Assembly (NCBI GenBank): GCA_011799875.1 | Contig: CM022302.1 | Location: 100,318,237 to 100,382,236, forward strand | Direction of reading: 5' to 3' | Source: Thinopyrum elongatum | Taxonomy: Eukaryota > Streptophyta > Magnoliopsida > Poales > Poaceae | DNA length: 64,000 bases | Shown here: in pieces, positions 46,300 through 58,658 of the stretch | Numbering within the stretch: the first letter of the stretch is position 1 | How the letters are laid out: every line of letters begins with the position of its first letter | Made by a program: the position numbers and the translations under genes | Notes under the pieces: generated by a model | What the model was told of the DNA's origin: nothing | Database searches by the model: none | What the model saw: the letters and a program-made list of their open reading frames with translations, nothing else

Positions 46300-47894
46300 G
46301 ACAGATTATTTATTTCCTCTCTTGCTGATCTCCTTCCCTAATTCATCAGCCCGCACAAATCAACTTCACAATCCCAAATTTCCCTTTTCCGAAAATATAT
46401 GAAACCCAAACGATAAGAGCGCGCAGGATCAATTAATTTATTGTACGTGCTGCTTTTCCTTTTTTGTCCTTATCGCCAATCAATTTACTTATCCTAATGA
46501 TTCGTTTTCTTCTTCTTGTCCACGATGCATTATTAGTTGTAAATCTTCTCTGCACTTAAAACAAGTCATGCATCTACTCAAGTCATGTATGTATTTTCCA
46601 AAAATTCGCAGGGGCACCCACCTGTACATCCGTCTAGAGCCGTTGATCTGCGTCATGATCTGAAAAGTTGTTTCAGCAGAAATTGCCTGAAAAATGGATG
46701 CATATTCGGAACCCTCTCAATACGAGACAATATAAATGTTTATCTTGTACGAATACTTCGTCCAACCATTCCTCTACGTCTTTGTTCCTGTATGTATGGT
46801 GCATCTTCCCATCCTGTTCAGTTCCTTCTTTATTCTTATTAATCGGTTATTTTTGTCTCCTTTTTTCAATCCTGTTCAGCTAGCCATGTTACTATTCACC
46901 TTCTTCTTCCTCGGTGCACTGGTTCTACCCTGACCTTTCAATACTCTTCTCTTTCGTGTAACTAGTGTACTTCCTTTTCAATCCTTTGATCGTATTGTTT
47001 CCCTATTTGTTTTTCATCTATGGAATTGTTTTTCTTTTTCTGATGTCAATTGATAAGTTCGTCCTGTTAATTCTATCGCTCCGCAAGTTCATGGCATCCT
47101 TCTTCCCATCACAAATTGATGCACTCTTTATGCGACCTTATTATTTTTCTACCACACATTATGTCATCTTCGAGATTTTCATACTTCGGTTCAATTTTTA
47201 ATTTACAGATACCATTGCGATTTCATTCTTCTAACCGCAATGATTCTTCTACTTTTTTTATTTCTTTGTTACTGCTAAGATTGTAGATCTTGTTCTCTCA
47301 AGTTATGTTCTACGAAACTTTTTTGTTGTTTCCTTCCAAACTTAGTCCATCTTGTAAGTTTTATGCATTGAAACTTGCATCAGTTTTGTTCTGTGAAACT
47401 TACTGCCACACATATCGTCTCTGTCAGCTTCGTTGTATATTTTTTATGCGCGCAACCCGCAAGTCGTTGTACCGAATTACCAAACATTTATTTTTGCGAT
47501 GTGTAGTCCACTGATGCGTCAACTTTTTTGTCCCTGCTTTGTTCCCGGCGTCTTCTTCCTTTCCAATGTCATCCTCTAAATCTACTCTGTTATGAGTCCT
47601 ACCGGACGTTGTTTCCGCCGATTGATGGACGTCGATAGCCGCAAGCGTTGACACCCACTACATGTACTCACAGTGTTCGTCTGATATTGCCATCCCAACA
47701 AGAAAACCTCAATGGACCCAATGTAGTACATGAAATGGAGGTAAATTACCATGTATCCCCTTAACCTCATTCAAATCATGGTTGAATGCTTATTTTGTAC
47801 TAAATGGATTGTTGGAAATTTTCTAGTGTGCAATCCGTTATGACCTCAGAGGCTTGTGTGATGATGAGTTCGTTGTGAAGAACAAGTGTTTCTC
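46300..47894. other. No gene seen
   Basis: AT/pyrimidine-rich DNA with frames of 60-85 codons that lack domains. Likely intergenic or old repeat. Confidence 0.45.
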
Positions 47895-47994
47895 TGTTAT
47901 GACCGGCGTTTACTATAGCCGGAGGAGGCCCAATGGCGCGACTAGTTAGGGGCTTGGCCCAACTTATCTTTATTTTTATTAGCTCATCGAGGAT

Positions 47995-48002
47995 TATATA
48001 AA
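47995..48002 (+). promoter_or_regulatory. Candidate TATA box of element A
   Basis: TATATAAA followed by CTCTTGTAAGG, about 125 bp before the first ATG (48120). Its place inside the candidate LTR suits a retrotransposon promoter. Confidence 0.45.
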
Positions 48003-48228
48003 CTCTTGTAAGGACTCGTTTTGGAATTAAGCAATAAGTCATAACTATTGCCCGGCTCCCTTCAGGAGCCGGAACCCTAAACCCTAGCCGCACCCCTGCG
48101 CCCTCTCTCTCCCTTTCGCATGACCATGGCGCCGACGCGCCGCCGCTCGCGCCCATCGCCTCGACAACCTCCCTTCCACCCCTACAACCTGCGGGCTAGA
48201 CCTGGTAGGAACCCAGCTCCTATCAACC

Positions 48229-48792
48229 ATGGCGCCGCAGCAGCAGCAGCTGCAGCCGCCGCCACCGGCGACCTCGGCCCAGGGCACCCCGACGACGGCT
48301 CAGGGGGTGCCCATCCACCAGGTCCGGTTTCCCCCGTCGCCGTCTCCGCTACCGGCCTGGCTCGTCGGGTCCGTCTAGCCGGTCTACATGATGGCCTCAG
48401 GCCAGCCGCACGTGCTGCCACCGCCGGCGCCGCCCCCGGCCATGCAGCTCGGCGGGCCCTCGGGCTCCGCCGGCCCCTACGACGGCGTTGACGGGCCCAT
48501 ATTCCAGGGTGGCCCTCTGATGCCCACCTACTCGGCTCCGTCGTCCTCGCTGCTCCGCGCCGACAAGGCGTACCCCTCCGTCGCCCACGGCCAGCCGCCG
48601 CCGCGCTTCTCCAAGCTCGAGTTCGCCACCTACGACGGCACCGTGGACCCCCTGAATTGGCTCAATCAGTGCGACCAATTTTTCAGGGGGCAGCGCACGC
48701 TCGCGTCCGACCGCACCTGGATCGCCTCCTATCACCTTCGGGGCGTAGCGCAGACGTGGTATTACGCCCTCGAACAAGACGAGGGCGGCATG
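48229..48792 (+). pseudogene. Gag fragment of element A
   Basis: From ATG 48229 the frame runs through a Gln/Pro-rich start to a premature TAG at 48376-48378. It then continues as MMASGQPHVLPPPAP.. into the gag domain: FSKLEFATYDGTVDPLNWLNQ, FFRGQRTLASDRTW, SYHLRGVAQTWYYALEQ. At 48792 the frame is cut after a Met codon by the LTR of B. The reading resumes after B as PPWERFRELC (58350-58379). This is typical gag of plant Ty3/gypsy elements. It is broken by one stop and two insertions. Confidence 0.85.
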
Positions 48793-50195
48793 TGATAACC
48801 CACAAGTATAGGGGATCGCAACAGTTTTCGAGGGTAGAGTATTCAACCCAAATTTATTAATTCGACACAAGGAGAGCCAAAGAATATTCTCAAGTATTAG
48901 CAGCGGAGTTGTCAATTCAACCACACCTGAAAGACTTAATATCTGCAACAGAGTATTTAGTAGCAAAGTAGTATGGAAGTAACGGTAACAGTGGCAAAAG
49001 TAACAGTAACAGTTTTGTAGCAATTGTAATAGTGGCAACGGAAAAGTAACGTAGCAAAGATCAATATGTGAAAAGCTCGTAGGCAACGGATCAATGATGG
49101 ATAATTATGTCGGATGGCATTCATCATGCAACAGTTCTAACCTAGGGTGACACAGAACTTGCTCCAATTCATCAATATAATGTAGGCATGTATTCCGTAT
49201 ATAGTCATACGTGCTTATGGAAAAGAACTTGCATGATATCTTTTGTTCTACCCTCTCGTGGCAACGGGATCCTAATGGAAACTAAGAGATATTAAGGCCT
49301 CCTTTTAATAGAGAACCGGACCAAAGCATTAGCACTTAGTGAATACATGAACTCCTCAAACTATCATAATCACCAGAAAGAATCCCAATTATTGTCACCT
49401 TGGGGTATGCGGATCATAACACGTAATAGGTGTATACAACTTGCAAGATAGGATCAAGAACACATATATATTCATGAAAACATAATAGGTTCAGATCTGA
49501 AATCATGGCACTCGGGCCCTAGTGACAAGCATTAGGCATAGCAAAGTCATAACAACATCAATCTTAGAACATAGTGGATACTAGGGATCAAACCCTAACA
49601 AAACTAACTCGGTTCCATGATAAATCTCATCCAACCCATCATCGTCCAGCAAGCCTACGATGAAATTACTCACACACAGCGGTGAGCATCATGAAATTGG
49701 TGATGGAGGAAGGTTGGTGATGATGATGGCGATGATTTCCCCTCTCCGAAGCCCCGAACGGACTCCAGATCTGGCCTCCCGATGAAGAACAGGAGGTGAC
49801 GGCGGCTCCGTATCGTAAAACGCGATGAATCCTTCTCTCTGATTTTTTTCTCCCCGAACGTGAATATATGGAGTTGGAGTTGAGGTCGGTGGAGGTCCAG
49901 GGGACCCACAAGGCAGGGGGCACGAACTAGGGGGTGGGCGCGCCCTGCACCCTTGTGGATAACAGGTGGGTCCCCCTCTATTGATTCTTTCGCCAATATT
50001 TTTTATTTATTCCAAAAATATTCTCCGTGAAGTTTCAAGTCATTCCGAGAACTTTTATTTCTGCACAAAAATAACACCAAGGCAATTCTGCTGAAAACAG
50101 CGTCAGTCCGGGTTAGTTCCATTCAAATCATGCAAATTAGAGTCTAAAACAAGGGCAAAAGAGTTTGGAAAAGTAGATACGATGAAGACGTATCA
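48793..50195 (-). repeat. 3' LTR of element B (left copy)
   Basis: On plus it reads TGATAACCCACAAG..GACGTATCA. Because coding is on minus, this is the 3' LTR. The GC hairpin region near 49910-49955 is altered relative to the other copy. Confidence 0.93.
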
Positions 50196-50212
50196 ACTCC
50201 CCCAAGCTTAAC
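50196..50212 (-). other. Polypurine tract of element B
   Basis: On the minus strand TTAAGCTTGGGGGAGT directly precedes the 3' LTR (which starts TGATACGTC on that strand). Confidence 0.8.
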
Positions 50213-52367
50213 CCATTGCTTGTCCTCAAGCAATTCAGTTGATAAACTTAAATTGATAAAGAAAAACTTTTACAAACTCTGTTTGATCTTGTTGTTGCAA
50301 ATATGTAAAGTCAGCATTCAAGTTTTCAGCAAAGATTATAAACTAACCATATTCACAATAATATTTAGGTCTCACATTTACTCATACCAATGGCATAATC
50401 AACTAACGAGCAATAATAATAAATTTCGGATGACAACACTTTTTCAAAACAATCATGATATGATATAATAGAATGGTATCTCGCTAGCCCTTTCTGAGAC
50501 CGCAAAACATAAATGCAGAGCACCCCTGAAGATCAAGGACTGACTAGACATTGTAATTAATGGCAAAATAGATCCAGTCACAGTCATACTCAATATCAAT
50601 TAATAACAACGCATACAAATGACAGTGGTGCTCTCTAACTGGTGCTTTTTATAAGAGGATGATAACTCAGCATAAAAGTAAATAGATAGGCCCTTCGCAG
50701 AGGGAAGCAGGGATTTGCAGAGGTGCCAGAGCTCGACCTTTTTGAAACAGAGATGAATATAATTTTGAGCGGTATGCTTTCATTGTCAACATAACGACCA
50801 AGAGATCTCGGTTTCTTCCATGCTACATACATTATAGGCGGTTCCCAAACAGAATGGTAAAGTTTATACTCCCCCACCACCAACAAGCACATTCCACGGC
50901 TGGTCCGAAACAACGGGTACCGTCCAACTAACAACTATCCTGGGGGAGTTTTGTTTGCAATTATAATTTGATTTGATTTGAGCATGGGACTGGGCATCCC
51001 GATTACCAGCCATTTTCTCGTGAATGATGAGCGGAGTCCACTCATCGTGAGAATAACCCACCTAGCATGGAAGATATTGACAGCCCCCAGTCGCTACATG
51101 AGCGATTTGGGCATACAAAACAGATTATTATTTGAAGGTTTAGAGTTTGGCACATGTAAATTTACTTGGAACGACAGGTAAATACCGCATATAGGTAGGT
51201 ATGGTGGACTCATATGGAACAACTTTGGGTTTATGGAAGTGGATGCACAAGCAGTATTCCCGCTTAGTACAGGTGAAGGCTAGCAAGAGATTGAGGAGCG
51301 ACCAACTAGAGAGCGACAACAGCCATAAACATGCATTGAGATTAACCAACATTGAGTGCAAGCATGAGTAGGATATAAATCACCATGAACATAAATAGCG
51401 TGGAGGCTATGTTGATTTTGTTTCAACTACATGCGTGAACATGTGCCAAGTCAAGCCACTCGAATCATTCAAAGGAGGATACCATCCTATCATACTACGT
51501 CACAACCATTTTAAAAGCATGTTGGCACGCAAGGTAAACCATTATAAACTCCTAGCTAATTAAGCATGGCATGAGTAACTATAATCTCTAATTGTCATTG
51601 CAAACGTGTTTCATTCATAGTAGGCTGAATCAAGAACGATGAACTAATCATATTTATAAAAACAAGATAGGTCGAGTTCATACCAGCTTTTCCTCATCTC
51701 AATCATTTCATCATATATCGTCATTATTGCCTTTCACTTGCACGACCGAACAGTGTGGATAATAATAATAGTGCACGTGCATTGGACTAAGCTGGAATCT
51801 GCAAACATTTATTCAAAGGAGAAGACAAGGTAATATGGGCTCTTTGTTAGATCAACAATAATGCATATGAGAGCCACTCAACATTTTCATTGTGGTCTTC
51901 TCCTCTCGACCCCCAAAGAAAAGAAAATAATTTCAAAGAAACACACTGAAATGTTTTTGGAGTTTTTGTTTTTCTGAAGAAGGTAAAACAAGAACGAGAA
52001 AAACTATTTACACGGGAAAGCTCCCAACAAGCAAAAGAAGAACGAGAAATCTTTTTGGGTTTTCTTTAATACTACTACTAAATAAACATGGAAAGGAAAT
52101 AGGCTACAACTATTTATTTTTTTGGTTTTTCTTAAGGTTTTTCAAACACACAAGAAGAAAGCGGGAAAAAGAAAATAAACTAACATGGATAATACAATGA
52201 AAAAGTATGAACACCGACAACTGGAATGAGTGTGTGAACTTGAATATAATGTCGGTGAGAAATACGTACTCCCCCAAGCTTAGGCTTTTGGCCTAAGTTG
52301 GTCTAGGGCCACGGCTGGCCTGGCGGATATCCAAAGTTGTAGTCAGGGTTGTACTATGATGCGGCAG
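50213..52367. other. Non-coding 3' internal region of element B
   Basis: About 2.1 kb without long frames, between the ATHILA-type ORF and the polypurine tract. Long untranslated 3' regions are common in Athila-type elements. No other feature is seen. Confidence 0.6.
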
Positions 52368-53327
52368 CTACTGCCTGAAGGGCTGCAGCATGGAGGCGAG
52401 TGGCCTCAACCTCTCTCTCATACTCGTTTCCTCCTCTCTAGTTATAAAATATCTCCCTCTGACATGAAAGTTAAAGATGGCAGGAGCAGGAAGAGTAATA
52501 TGGACAGCGTGCTGTCGGTCAAAGATTAGTCGGTACACGAGGGACTGTTCGTTCCTCACAAGAAACTGGTAGCGAGCCAAAGCATTATAATCAAGAAAAG
52601 CAGGTGGTAACTCAATGTCATTCCCCCTTATGGGTACTCCAAGATAATTGGCTAAACGGGTTGCATAAATCCCACAAAATAAATCTCCATCTTTAGCATT
52701 AAGATGTAACCTCCTCGCAATAATGGCCCCCAAGTTATATCGTTTATCACCCAACACTGCACACTTAAGGACACTAAGATCCGATGCGCAAAGGTGGCTA
52801 TGATCATGTTTACCATTAATGCATCTACCTATGAAGAGAGCAAAATAATGTATGGCAGGAAAATGAATACTCCCCATGGAGGCTTGTGTAATATGTCTAG
52901 TTTCTCCCACAGTAATGCTAGCAAGGAAATCATTGCACTCAGTTTTACGAGGCTCGCTATGAATGCCCCATTGTGGGATTTTGCAAGCAGTATTAAAATC
53001 TTCAAGGTCCATGGTATATGATTCATCATAAAGATCAAATAGGACAGTATGAGTATTGCCCTGGGATGTAAATTTAAACCTTCTCACAAATGAATCAGTG
53101 AGTTGATAGTATTGGGGACACTTATCTGACAAGAAGTCCCCCAGTTAAGCATTTTGCACGTATGCATCAAACTCATCCTTCAAACCTGCATGAACCATGA
53201 ATTCATCCGACGGCCATTCACAAGGCCGCACTTGAGCTTCCCTTGGTGGTTCAAGGTCCGGTTCATGTATCGCGAGCCTCGGTGCTTGCTTCCTCAAGGA
53301 ACCACCTTGGTACATTTTCCTCAACAT
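52368..53327 (-). pseudogene. ATHILA-type ORF of element B, one internal stop
   Basis: The minus frame opens at ATG 53327 (MLRKMYQGGS), passes through WPSDEFMVHAGLKDEF, meets TAA at 53145-53147, and continues unbroken to 52368. The second part has CPQYYQLTDSFVRRFKF, LYDESYTMDLEDFNTACK, IHYFALFIGRCING, VLGDKRYNLGAIIARRLH and ANYLGVPIRG. This matches the Arabidopsis retrotransposon ORF-1 C-terminal (ATHILA) domain. Its biochemical role is not established. It is about 320 codons with the stop, so nearly intact. In B it lies downstream of gag-protease, with pol absent between. Confidence 0.85.
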
Positions 53328-53699
53328 TTTTCTTCCTATGAAAAATTTCTGAAATTTTTAGTGACTCAAAATAAAAGTGAACCAAACTCAACAAAATTAA
53401 TAGCAACTACTCCTACAAGTGTCTAGAGGCTATATCATGCATCAAAACTACTTTGGACCATATAAATTTGACATGCAAGCTCAAGAACAAGGTCACCACA
53501 GCAGCAAAAAATTGCAATAAATAAAGCACTAGAACAAAAACTAATTGGACCATTGGAGGAGTCACATACCGAAGAACAATCCCCCAAAACAGTTTTGCAA
53601 ATGGAGCTTTACACAAGGAGATCGAAAATGGCAGCAAGATGAGCTAAAACACGGGTTTGAGCACTGGGATGATTTTTTCTGGAGGAAGACGAAGTGGAT

Positions 53700-53925
53700 G
53701 GGTGCTGGAATAAGTGAGGGGGGCCTACGTGGGACCCACAAGGCAGGGGGGCGCGCCCAGGGGGTAGGGCGCGCCCTCCACCCTTGTGGTCCACTGGTGC
53801 AGCCCCCTGGTGCAATCTCAGTGCCAGAGAATCTAAAATATTCTATAAAAAATCATACTAAATTTTCAGGGCATTTGGAGAACTTTTATTTTCGGGATAT
53901 TTTTATTGCACGGATAATTCAGAAA
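53700..53925 (-). repeat. LTR-like block inside element B
   Basis: Same order of motifs as in B's LTR: a GACCCACAAGG..GGGCGCGCCC..CCTTGTGG hairpin (53733-53790), then an AT-rich segment and GAGAACTTTTATTTT. Identity to the LTR is low outside the hairpin. Confidence 0.5.
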
Positions 53926-54162
53926 ACAGACAGATAATACTATTTTTGCTTTATTTATTCTAAATAATAGAAAGTAAAAAGTAAGTACAAAAAGTTGTGC
54001 TTTCTAAATTCATCCATCTCATGCTCATCAAAAGGAATCCGTTAACAAGGTTGATCAAGTCTTATTAACAAACCTCTTTCGAATAACATGAAACCGGAGA
54101 ATTTTTGAATAACACTAGGTTACCTCAACGGGGATATGCATATCCCCAACAATAAGAATATC

Positions 54163-56879
54163 TTATTTCTTTTTGACAGTAGGGAGAGGAAATTCAAAAC
54201 CTTCGATAGTAATAGTTGAAAATTTTCCAATAGAATTGATACTATGAACTTGAGGTTGTTTCTTCGGAAAGTGTACCGTATGCTCATTACCATTAACATG
54301 AAAAGTGACATTGCCTTTGTTGCAATCAATAACAGCCCCTGCAGTATTCAAAAAGGGTCTGCCAAGGATGATCGACATACTGTCGTCCTCGGGAATATCA
54401 AGAATAACAAAGTCCGTTAAGATAGTAACGTTTGCAACCACAACAGGCACATCCTCACAAATACCGATGGGTATAGCAGTTGATTTATCAGCCATTTGCA
54501 AAGAGATTTCAGTAGGTGTCAACTTATTCAATTCAAGTCTACGATATAAAGAGAAAGGCATAACACTAACACCGGCTCCCAAATCACATAAAGCAGTTTT
54601 AACATAGTTTCTTTTAATGGAGCATGGTATAGTTGGTACTCCTGGATCTCCAAATTTCTTTGGTATTCCACCCTTAAAAGTATAATTAGCAAGCATGGTG
54701 GAAATTTCAGCTTCATGTGTCTTTCTTTTATTTGTGACAATATCTTTCATATACTTAGCATACGGAGACATTTTCAGCATATCAGTCAAACGCATACGCA
54801 AAATGATAGGTCTAATCATTTCAGCAAAGCACTCAAAATCCTCATCATCCTTTTTCTTGGATGGTTTAGGAGGAAAGGGCATGGGTTTCTGAACCCATGG
54901 TTCTCTTTCTTTACCATGTTTCCTAGCAACGAAGTCTCTCTTATCATAACGTTTATTCTTTGATTGTGGGTTATCAAGATCAACAGCAGGTTCTACCTCC
55001 ACATCGTTATCATTACTAGGTTGAGCATCAACATGAACATCATCATTAACATTATCACTAGGTTCATGTTCATCTCCAGATTGTATCTCAGCATCAGAAA
55101 TAGAAATATCATTTGGATTCTCAGGTGTGTCTATAACAGGTTCAGTAGAAGCATGCAAAGTCCTATCAGTTTTCTTTTTATTTTTATTACTAGGACTAGG
55201 TGCATCAGTATTAATTCTCTGAGAATCTTGCTCAATTCTCTTAGGATGGACCTTAGGATACAAAGGTTCCTGAGTCATTTTACCACCTCTAGCATAACCC
55301 TAACAACATTATCATTGTTCTTACTATTCAACTCATTAAGCAAATCATCTTGTGCCTTAAGTACTTGTTCTACTTGAGTTTTAACCATGGAAGCATGCTT
55401 ACTAATAAGCTTAAGATCATTAACAGTTCTACTCATATAATCACCCAAGCAGTCAAGCATGTGAGCATTACGTTTCAATTGTCTACTAACATAAGCATTG
55501 AAATTTTCTTGTTTAACAATAAAATTATCAAACTCATCCAAGCATTGACTAGCAGACTTATTATGAGGAATATCACCTTCATCAAATCTATAGAGATAAT
55601 TTACCTCTACTACCTATGTCGGTTTATCAAGACCATGTATTTCTTCAATATGTGGTAGATTCTTAACATCTTCAGCTTTAATACCTTTTTCTTTCATAGA
55701 TTTCTTTGCCTCTTGCATATCTTCAGGACTGAGGAATAGAATACCTCTTTTCTTCAGAGTTGGCTTAGGAGTTGGTTCAAGAAGTGTCCAATCATTATCA
55801 TTACTCAATATATTATTCAATAGCAATTCAGCTTGCTCAATAGTTCATTCCCTGAAAACACAACCAGCACAACTATCTAGGTGGTCCCTAGAAGCATCCA
55901 TTAGTCCATTATAAAAGATATCAAGTATTTCATTTTTCTTGAGAGGATGATCAGGCAAAGCATTAAGTAATTGGAGAAGCCTCCCCCAAGCTTGTGGGAG
56001 ACTCTCTTCTTCAATTTGCACAAAGTTAAACATTTCCTTTAAAGCAGCTTGTTTCTTATGAGCAGGGAAATATTTTTCAGAGAAGTAGTAAATCATATCC
56101 TGGGGACTACGCACACAACCAGGAGCAAGAGAATTAAACCATAACTTAGCATCACCCTTTAACAAGAAAGGAAACAACTTAAGGATATATTGATAGCGAA
56201 TTTTTTCCTCCTGAGCAAATAGGGTGGCTATATCATTCAATTTAGTAAGATGTGCCACAACAGTTTCAGATTCATAACCATAGAAAGGATCAGATACAAC
56301 CAAAGTAATTAACTCAGGATCGACAGAGAATTCATAATCCTTATCAGTAACAAAGATAGGTGAAGTAGCAAACTTAGGATCATATTGCATTCTAGCATTC
56401 AAAGACTTTTCTTTCAGCTTATCTAACAGTTTCTTAAGATCATCTCTATCATTACAACCAAAAAAGTCTCTAGCAGTTTCTTCATCCATAATATAACCCT
56501 CAGGTACAACAGGAAGTTCATACCTAGGAGAGCTAGTCTTATCAGGTGTTTCAAAGTGTTCAGTTTCAATAATTTCATCAGTTTCAGAAATATCATCATC
56601 TTCAGCATAGTCAATAGTTCTAACTCTAGCAAGATGTTCATCAAGTAATTCACCCAGTGGCACAGTTTTATAAAGCAAAGTAGTAGCATCATAAACATCA
56701 TTCATAGTAGAAGTAGCATCATCAATAACATGCGACATATCAGAATCAATAACAGGTGTAGGTGTCGCAAGCTTACTCAAAACAGAAGGTGAATCAAGTG
56801 CAGAGCTAGATGGCAATTCCTTACCTCCCCTCGTAGTAGAGGGAAAAATCTTAGTTCTAATATCTTTCAAATTCCTCAT
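54163..56879 (-). pseudogene. Gag-protease of element B, two stops and one frameshift
   Basis: The frame begins at ATG 56879 (MRNLKDIRTK). Gag domain: LFPFLLKGDAKLWFNSL, YYFSEKYFPAHKK, ESLPQAWGRLLQLL. An internal TGA at 55845-55847 follows FRE, where an Arg codon (CGA or AGA) is expected; the frame goes on as TIEQAELLLNN. TAG at 55614-55616 is next, then LDEFDNFIVKQENF to about 55290, where a frameshift moves to the frame starting MTQEPLYP (55278). That frame holds the aspartic protease: CDLGAGVSVMPFSLYRRL at about 54590, DFVILDIPEDD, ILGRPFLNTAGAVIDC. It ends at 54163 in FPLPTVKKK. D-L-G-A is the usual Athila form of the active site. Particle-forming and processing functions are probably lost. 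Confidence 0.9.
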
Positions 56880-56927
56880 AGTGATGAACAGATATAAATC
56901 CCAAGTGACTCAAAGAATAGAGCTATG

Positions 56928-56946
56928 CTCCCCGGCAACGGTGCCA
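56928..56946 (-). other. Primer binding site of element B (tRNA-Asp type)
   Basis: TGGCACCGTTGCCGGGGAG on minus, 11 nt after the LTR. It matches the site of element C (TGGCGCCGTTGCCGGGGAG) with one change. Confidence 0.85.
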
Positions 56947-56957
56947 GAAAAAGGTCT

Positions 56958-58344
56958 TGATAACCCACAAGTATAGGGGATCGCAATAGTTTTCGAGGGT
57001 AGAGTATTCAACCCAAATTTATTGATTCGACACAAGGGGAGCCAAAGAATATTCTCAAGTATTAGCAGCTGAGTTTTCAATTCAACCACACCTGAAAGAC
57101 TTAATATCTGCAACAAAGTATTTAGTAGCAAAGTAGTATGGAAGTAACGGTAACAGTGGCAAAAGTAACAGTAACAGTTTTGTAGCAATTGTAACAGTGG
57201 CAACGGAAAAGTAACATAGCAAAGATCAATATGTGAAAAGCTCGTAGGCAATGGATCAATGATGGATAATTATGTCGGATGGCATTCATCATGCAACAGT
57301 TATAACCTAGGGTGACACAGAACTAGCTCCAATTCATCAATATAATGTAGGCATGTATTCCGTATATAGTCATACGTGCTTATGGAAAAGAACTTGCATG
57401 ACATATTTTGTCCTACCCTCCCGTGGCAGCGGGGTCCTAATGGAAACTAAGGGATATTAAGGCCTCCTTTTAATAGAGAACCGGACCGAAGCATTAGCAC
57501 TTAGTGAATACATGAACTCCTCAAACTACGGTAATCACCGGAAAGAATCCCAATTATTGTCACCTTGGGGTATGCGGATCATAACACGTAATAGGTGTCT
57601 ACAACTTGCAAGATAGGATCAAGAACACATATATATTCATGAACACATAATAGGTTCAGATCTAAAATCATAGCACTCGGGCCCTAGTGACAAGCATTAG
57701 GCATAGCAAAGTCATAGCAACATCAATCTTAGAACATAGTGGATACTAGGGATCAAACCCTAACAAAACTAACTCGATTACATGATAAATCTCATCCAAC
57801 CCATCACCGTCCAGCAAGCCTATGATGGAATTACTCACGCACGGCGGTGAGCATCATGAAATTGGTGATGGAGGAAGGTTGGTGATGATGATGGCGACGA
57901 TTTCCCCTCTCCGGAGCCCCGAACGGACTCCAGATCTAGCCTCCCGAGGAGGAACAGGAGGTAACGGCGGCTCCGTATCGTGAAATGTGATGAATCCTTC
58001 TCTCTGATTATTTTTTTTCCCGAACGTGAATATATGGAGTTGGAGTTAAGGTCGGTGGAGGTCCAGGGGACCCACAAGGCAGGGGGGCGCGCCCTGCAGC
58101 CTTGTGGACAGTAGGTGGGTCCCCCTCTGTTGATTATTTCGCCAATATTTTTTATTTATTCCAAAAAAATTCTCCGTGAAGTTTCAGTTCATTCCGAGAA
58201 CTTTTATTTTTGCACAAAAATAACACCAAGGCAATTCTGCTGAAAACAGCGTCAGTCCGGTTTAGTTCCATTCAAATCATGCAAATTAGAGTCCAAAACA
58301 AGGGCAAAAGAGTTTGGAAAAGTAGATACGATGGAGACGTATCA
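56958..58344 (-). repeat. 5' LTR of element B (right copy)
   Basis: 1,387 bp. On the minus strand it starts TGATACGTCTCCATCGTATC and ends GGGTTATCA. It contains a CCACAAGGC..GGGCGCGCCC..GCCTTGTGG dyad near 58070-58108. Confidence 0.93.
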
Positions 58345-58380
58345 GCATGCCCCCATGGGAGCGCTTCCGCGAGTTATGCC
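58345..58380 (+). mobile_element. Element A gag remnant between B and C
   Basis: GCATG (duplication from B) followed by 31 bp that continue A's gag as PPWERFRELC. The last five bases ATGCC (58376-58380) should be the target duplication of element C, whose right copy lies beyond the window. Confidence 0.88.
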
Positions 58381-58658
58381 TGATACGTCTCCAACGTATC
58401 AATAATTTTTTATTGTTCCATGCTATTATATTATCTGTTTTGGATGTTTTATATGCATTAATATGCTATTTTATATTATTTTTGGGACTAACCTATTAAC
58501 CTAGAGCCCAGTGCCAGTTCCTGTTTTTCCCTGTTTTTGAGTTTCGCAAAAAAGGAATACCAAACGGAGTCCAAACGGAATAAAACTTTCGCGATGATCT
58601 TTCTTGGACCAAAAGGAAACCAGAGGACTTGGAGTGCAAGTCAGAGAAGCCACGAGGC

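Larger units (their letters stand above)
47895..48792 (+). mobile_element. Element A: 5' part of an older gypsy element, split by B
   Basis: A candidate LTR start TGTTATGACCGG at 47895 is followed by a TATA box and leader, then a GC-rich gag. The gag is interrupted at 48792 by element B and resumes at 58350-58380, where element C interrupts it again. No primer site was recognised, so the LTR boundary is tentative. A is the host of B and C and therefore the oldest of the three. Confidence 0.65.
48793..58344 (-). mobile_element. Element B: non-autonomous Athila-type gypsy retrotransposon, minus strand
   Basis: 9,552 bp with LTRs of 1,403 and 1,387 bp and a perfect target duplication GCATG (48788-48792 and 58345-58349). 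Read on the minus strand it has a tRNA-Asp-type primer site, gag-protease, and an ATHILA-type ORF, but no reverse transcriptase, RNase H or integrase. The LTRs differ at roughly 65 sites by eye (about 95% identity), near two million years at the usual grass rate. It resembles the Sumana/Fatima group of Triticeae Athila elements; the exact family name is not certain. Confidence 0.93.

Noticed and set aside
48120..48491. Alternative plus frame of 123 codons at the start of element A
   Set aside because: The gag domain is in the other frame (from 48229); this frame is Ala/Pro-rich noise after its first residues.
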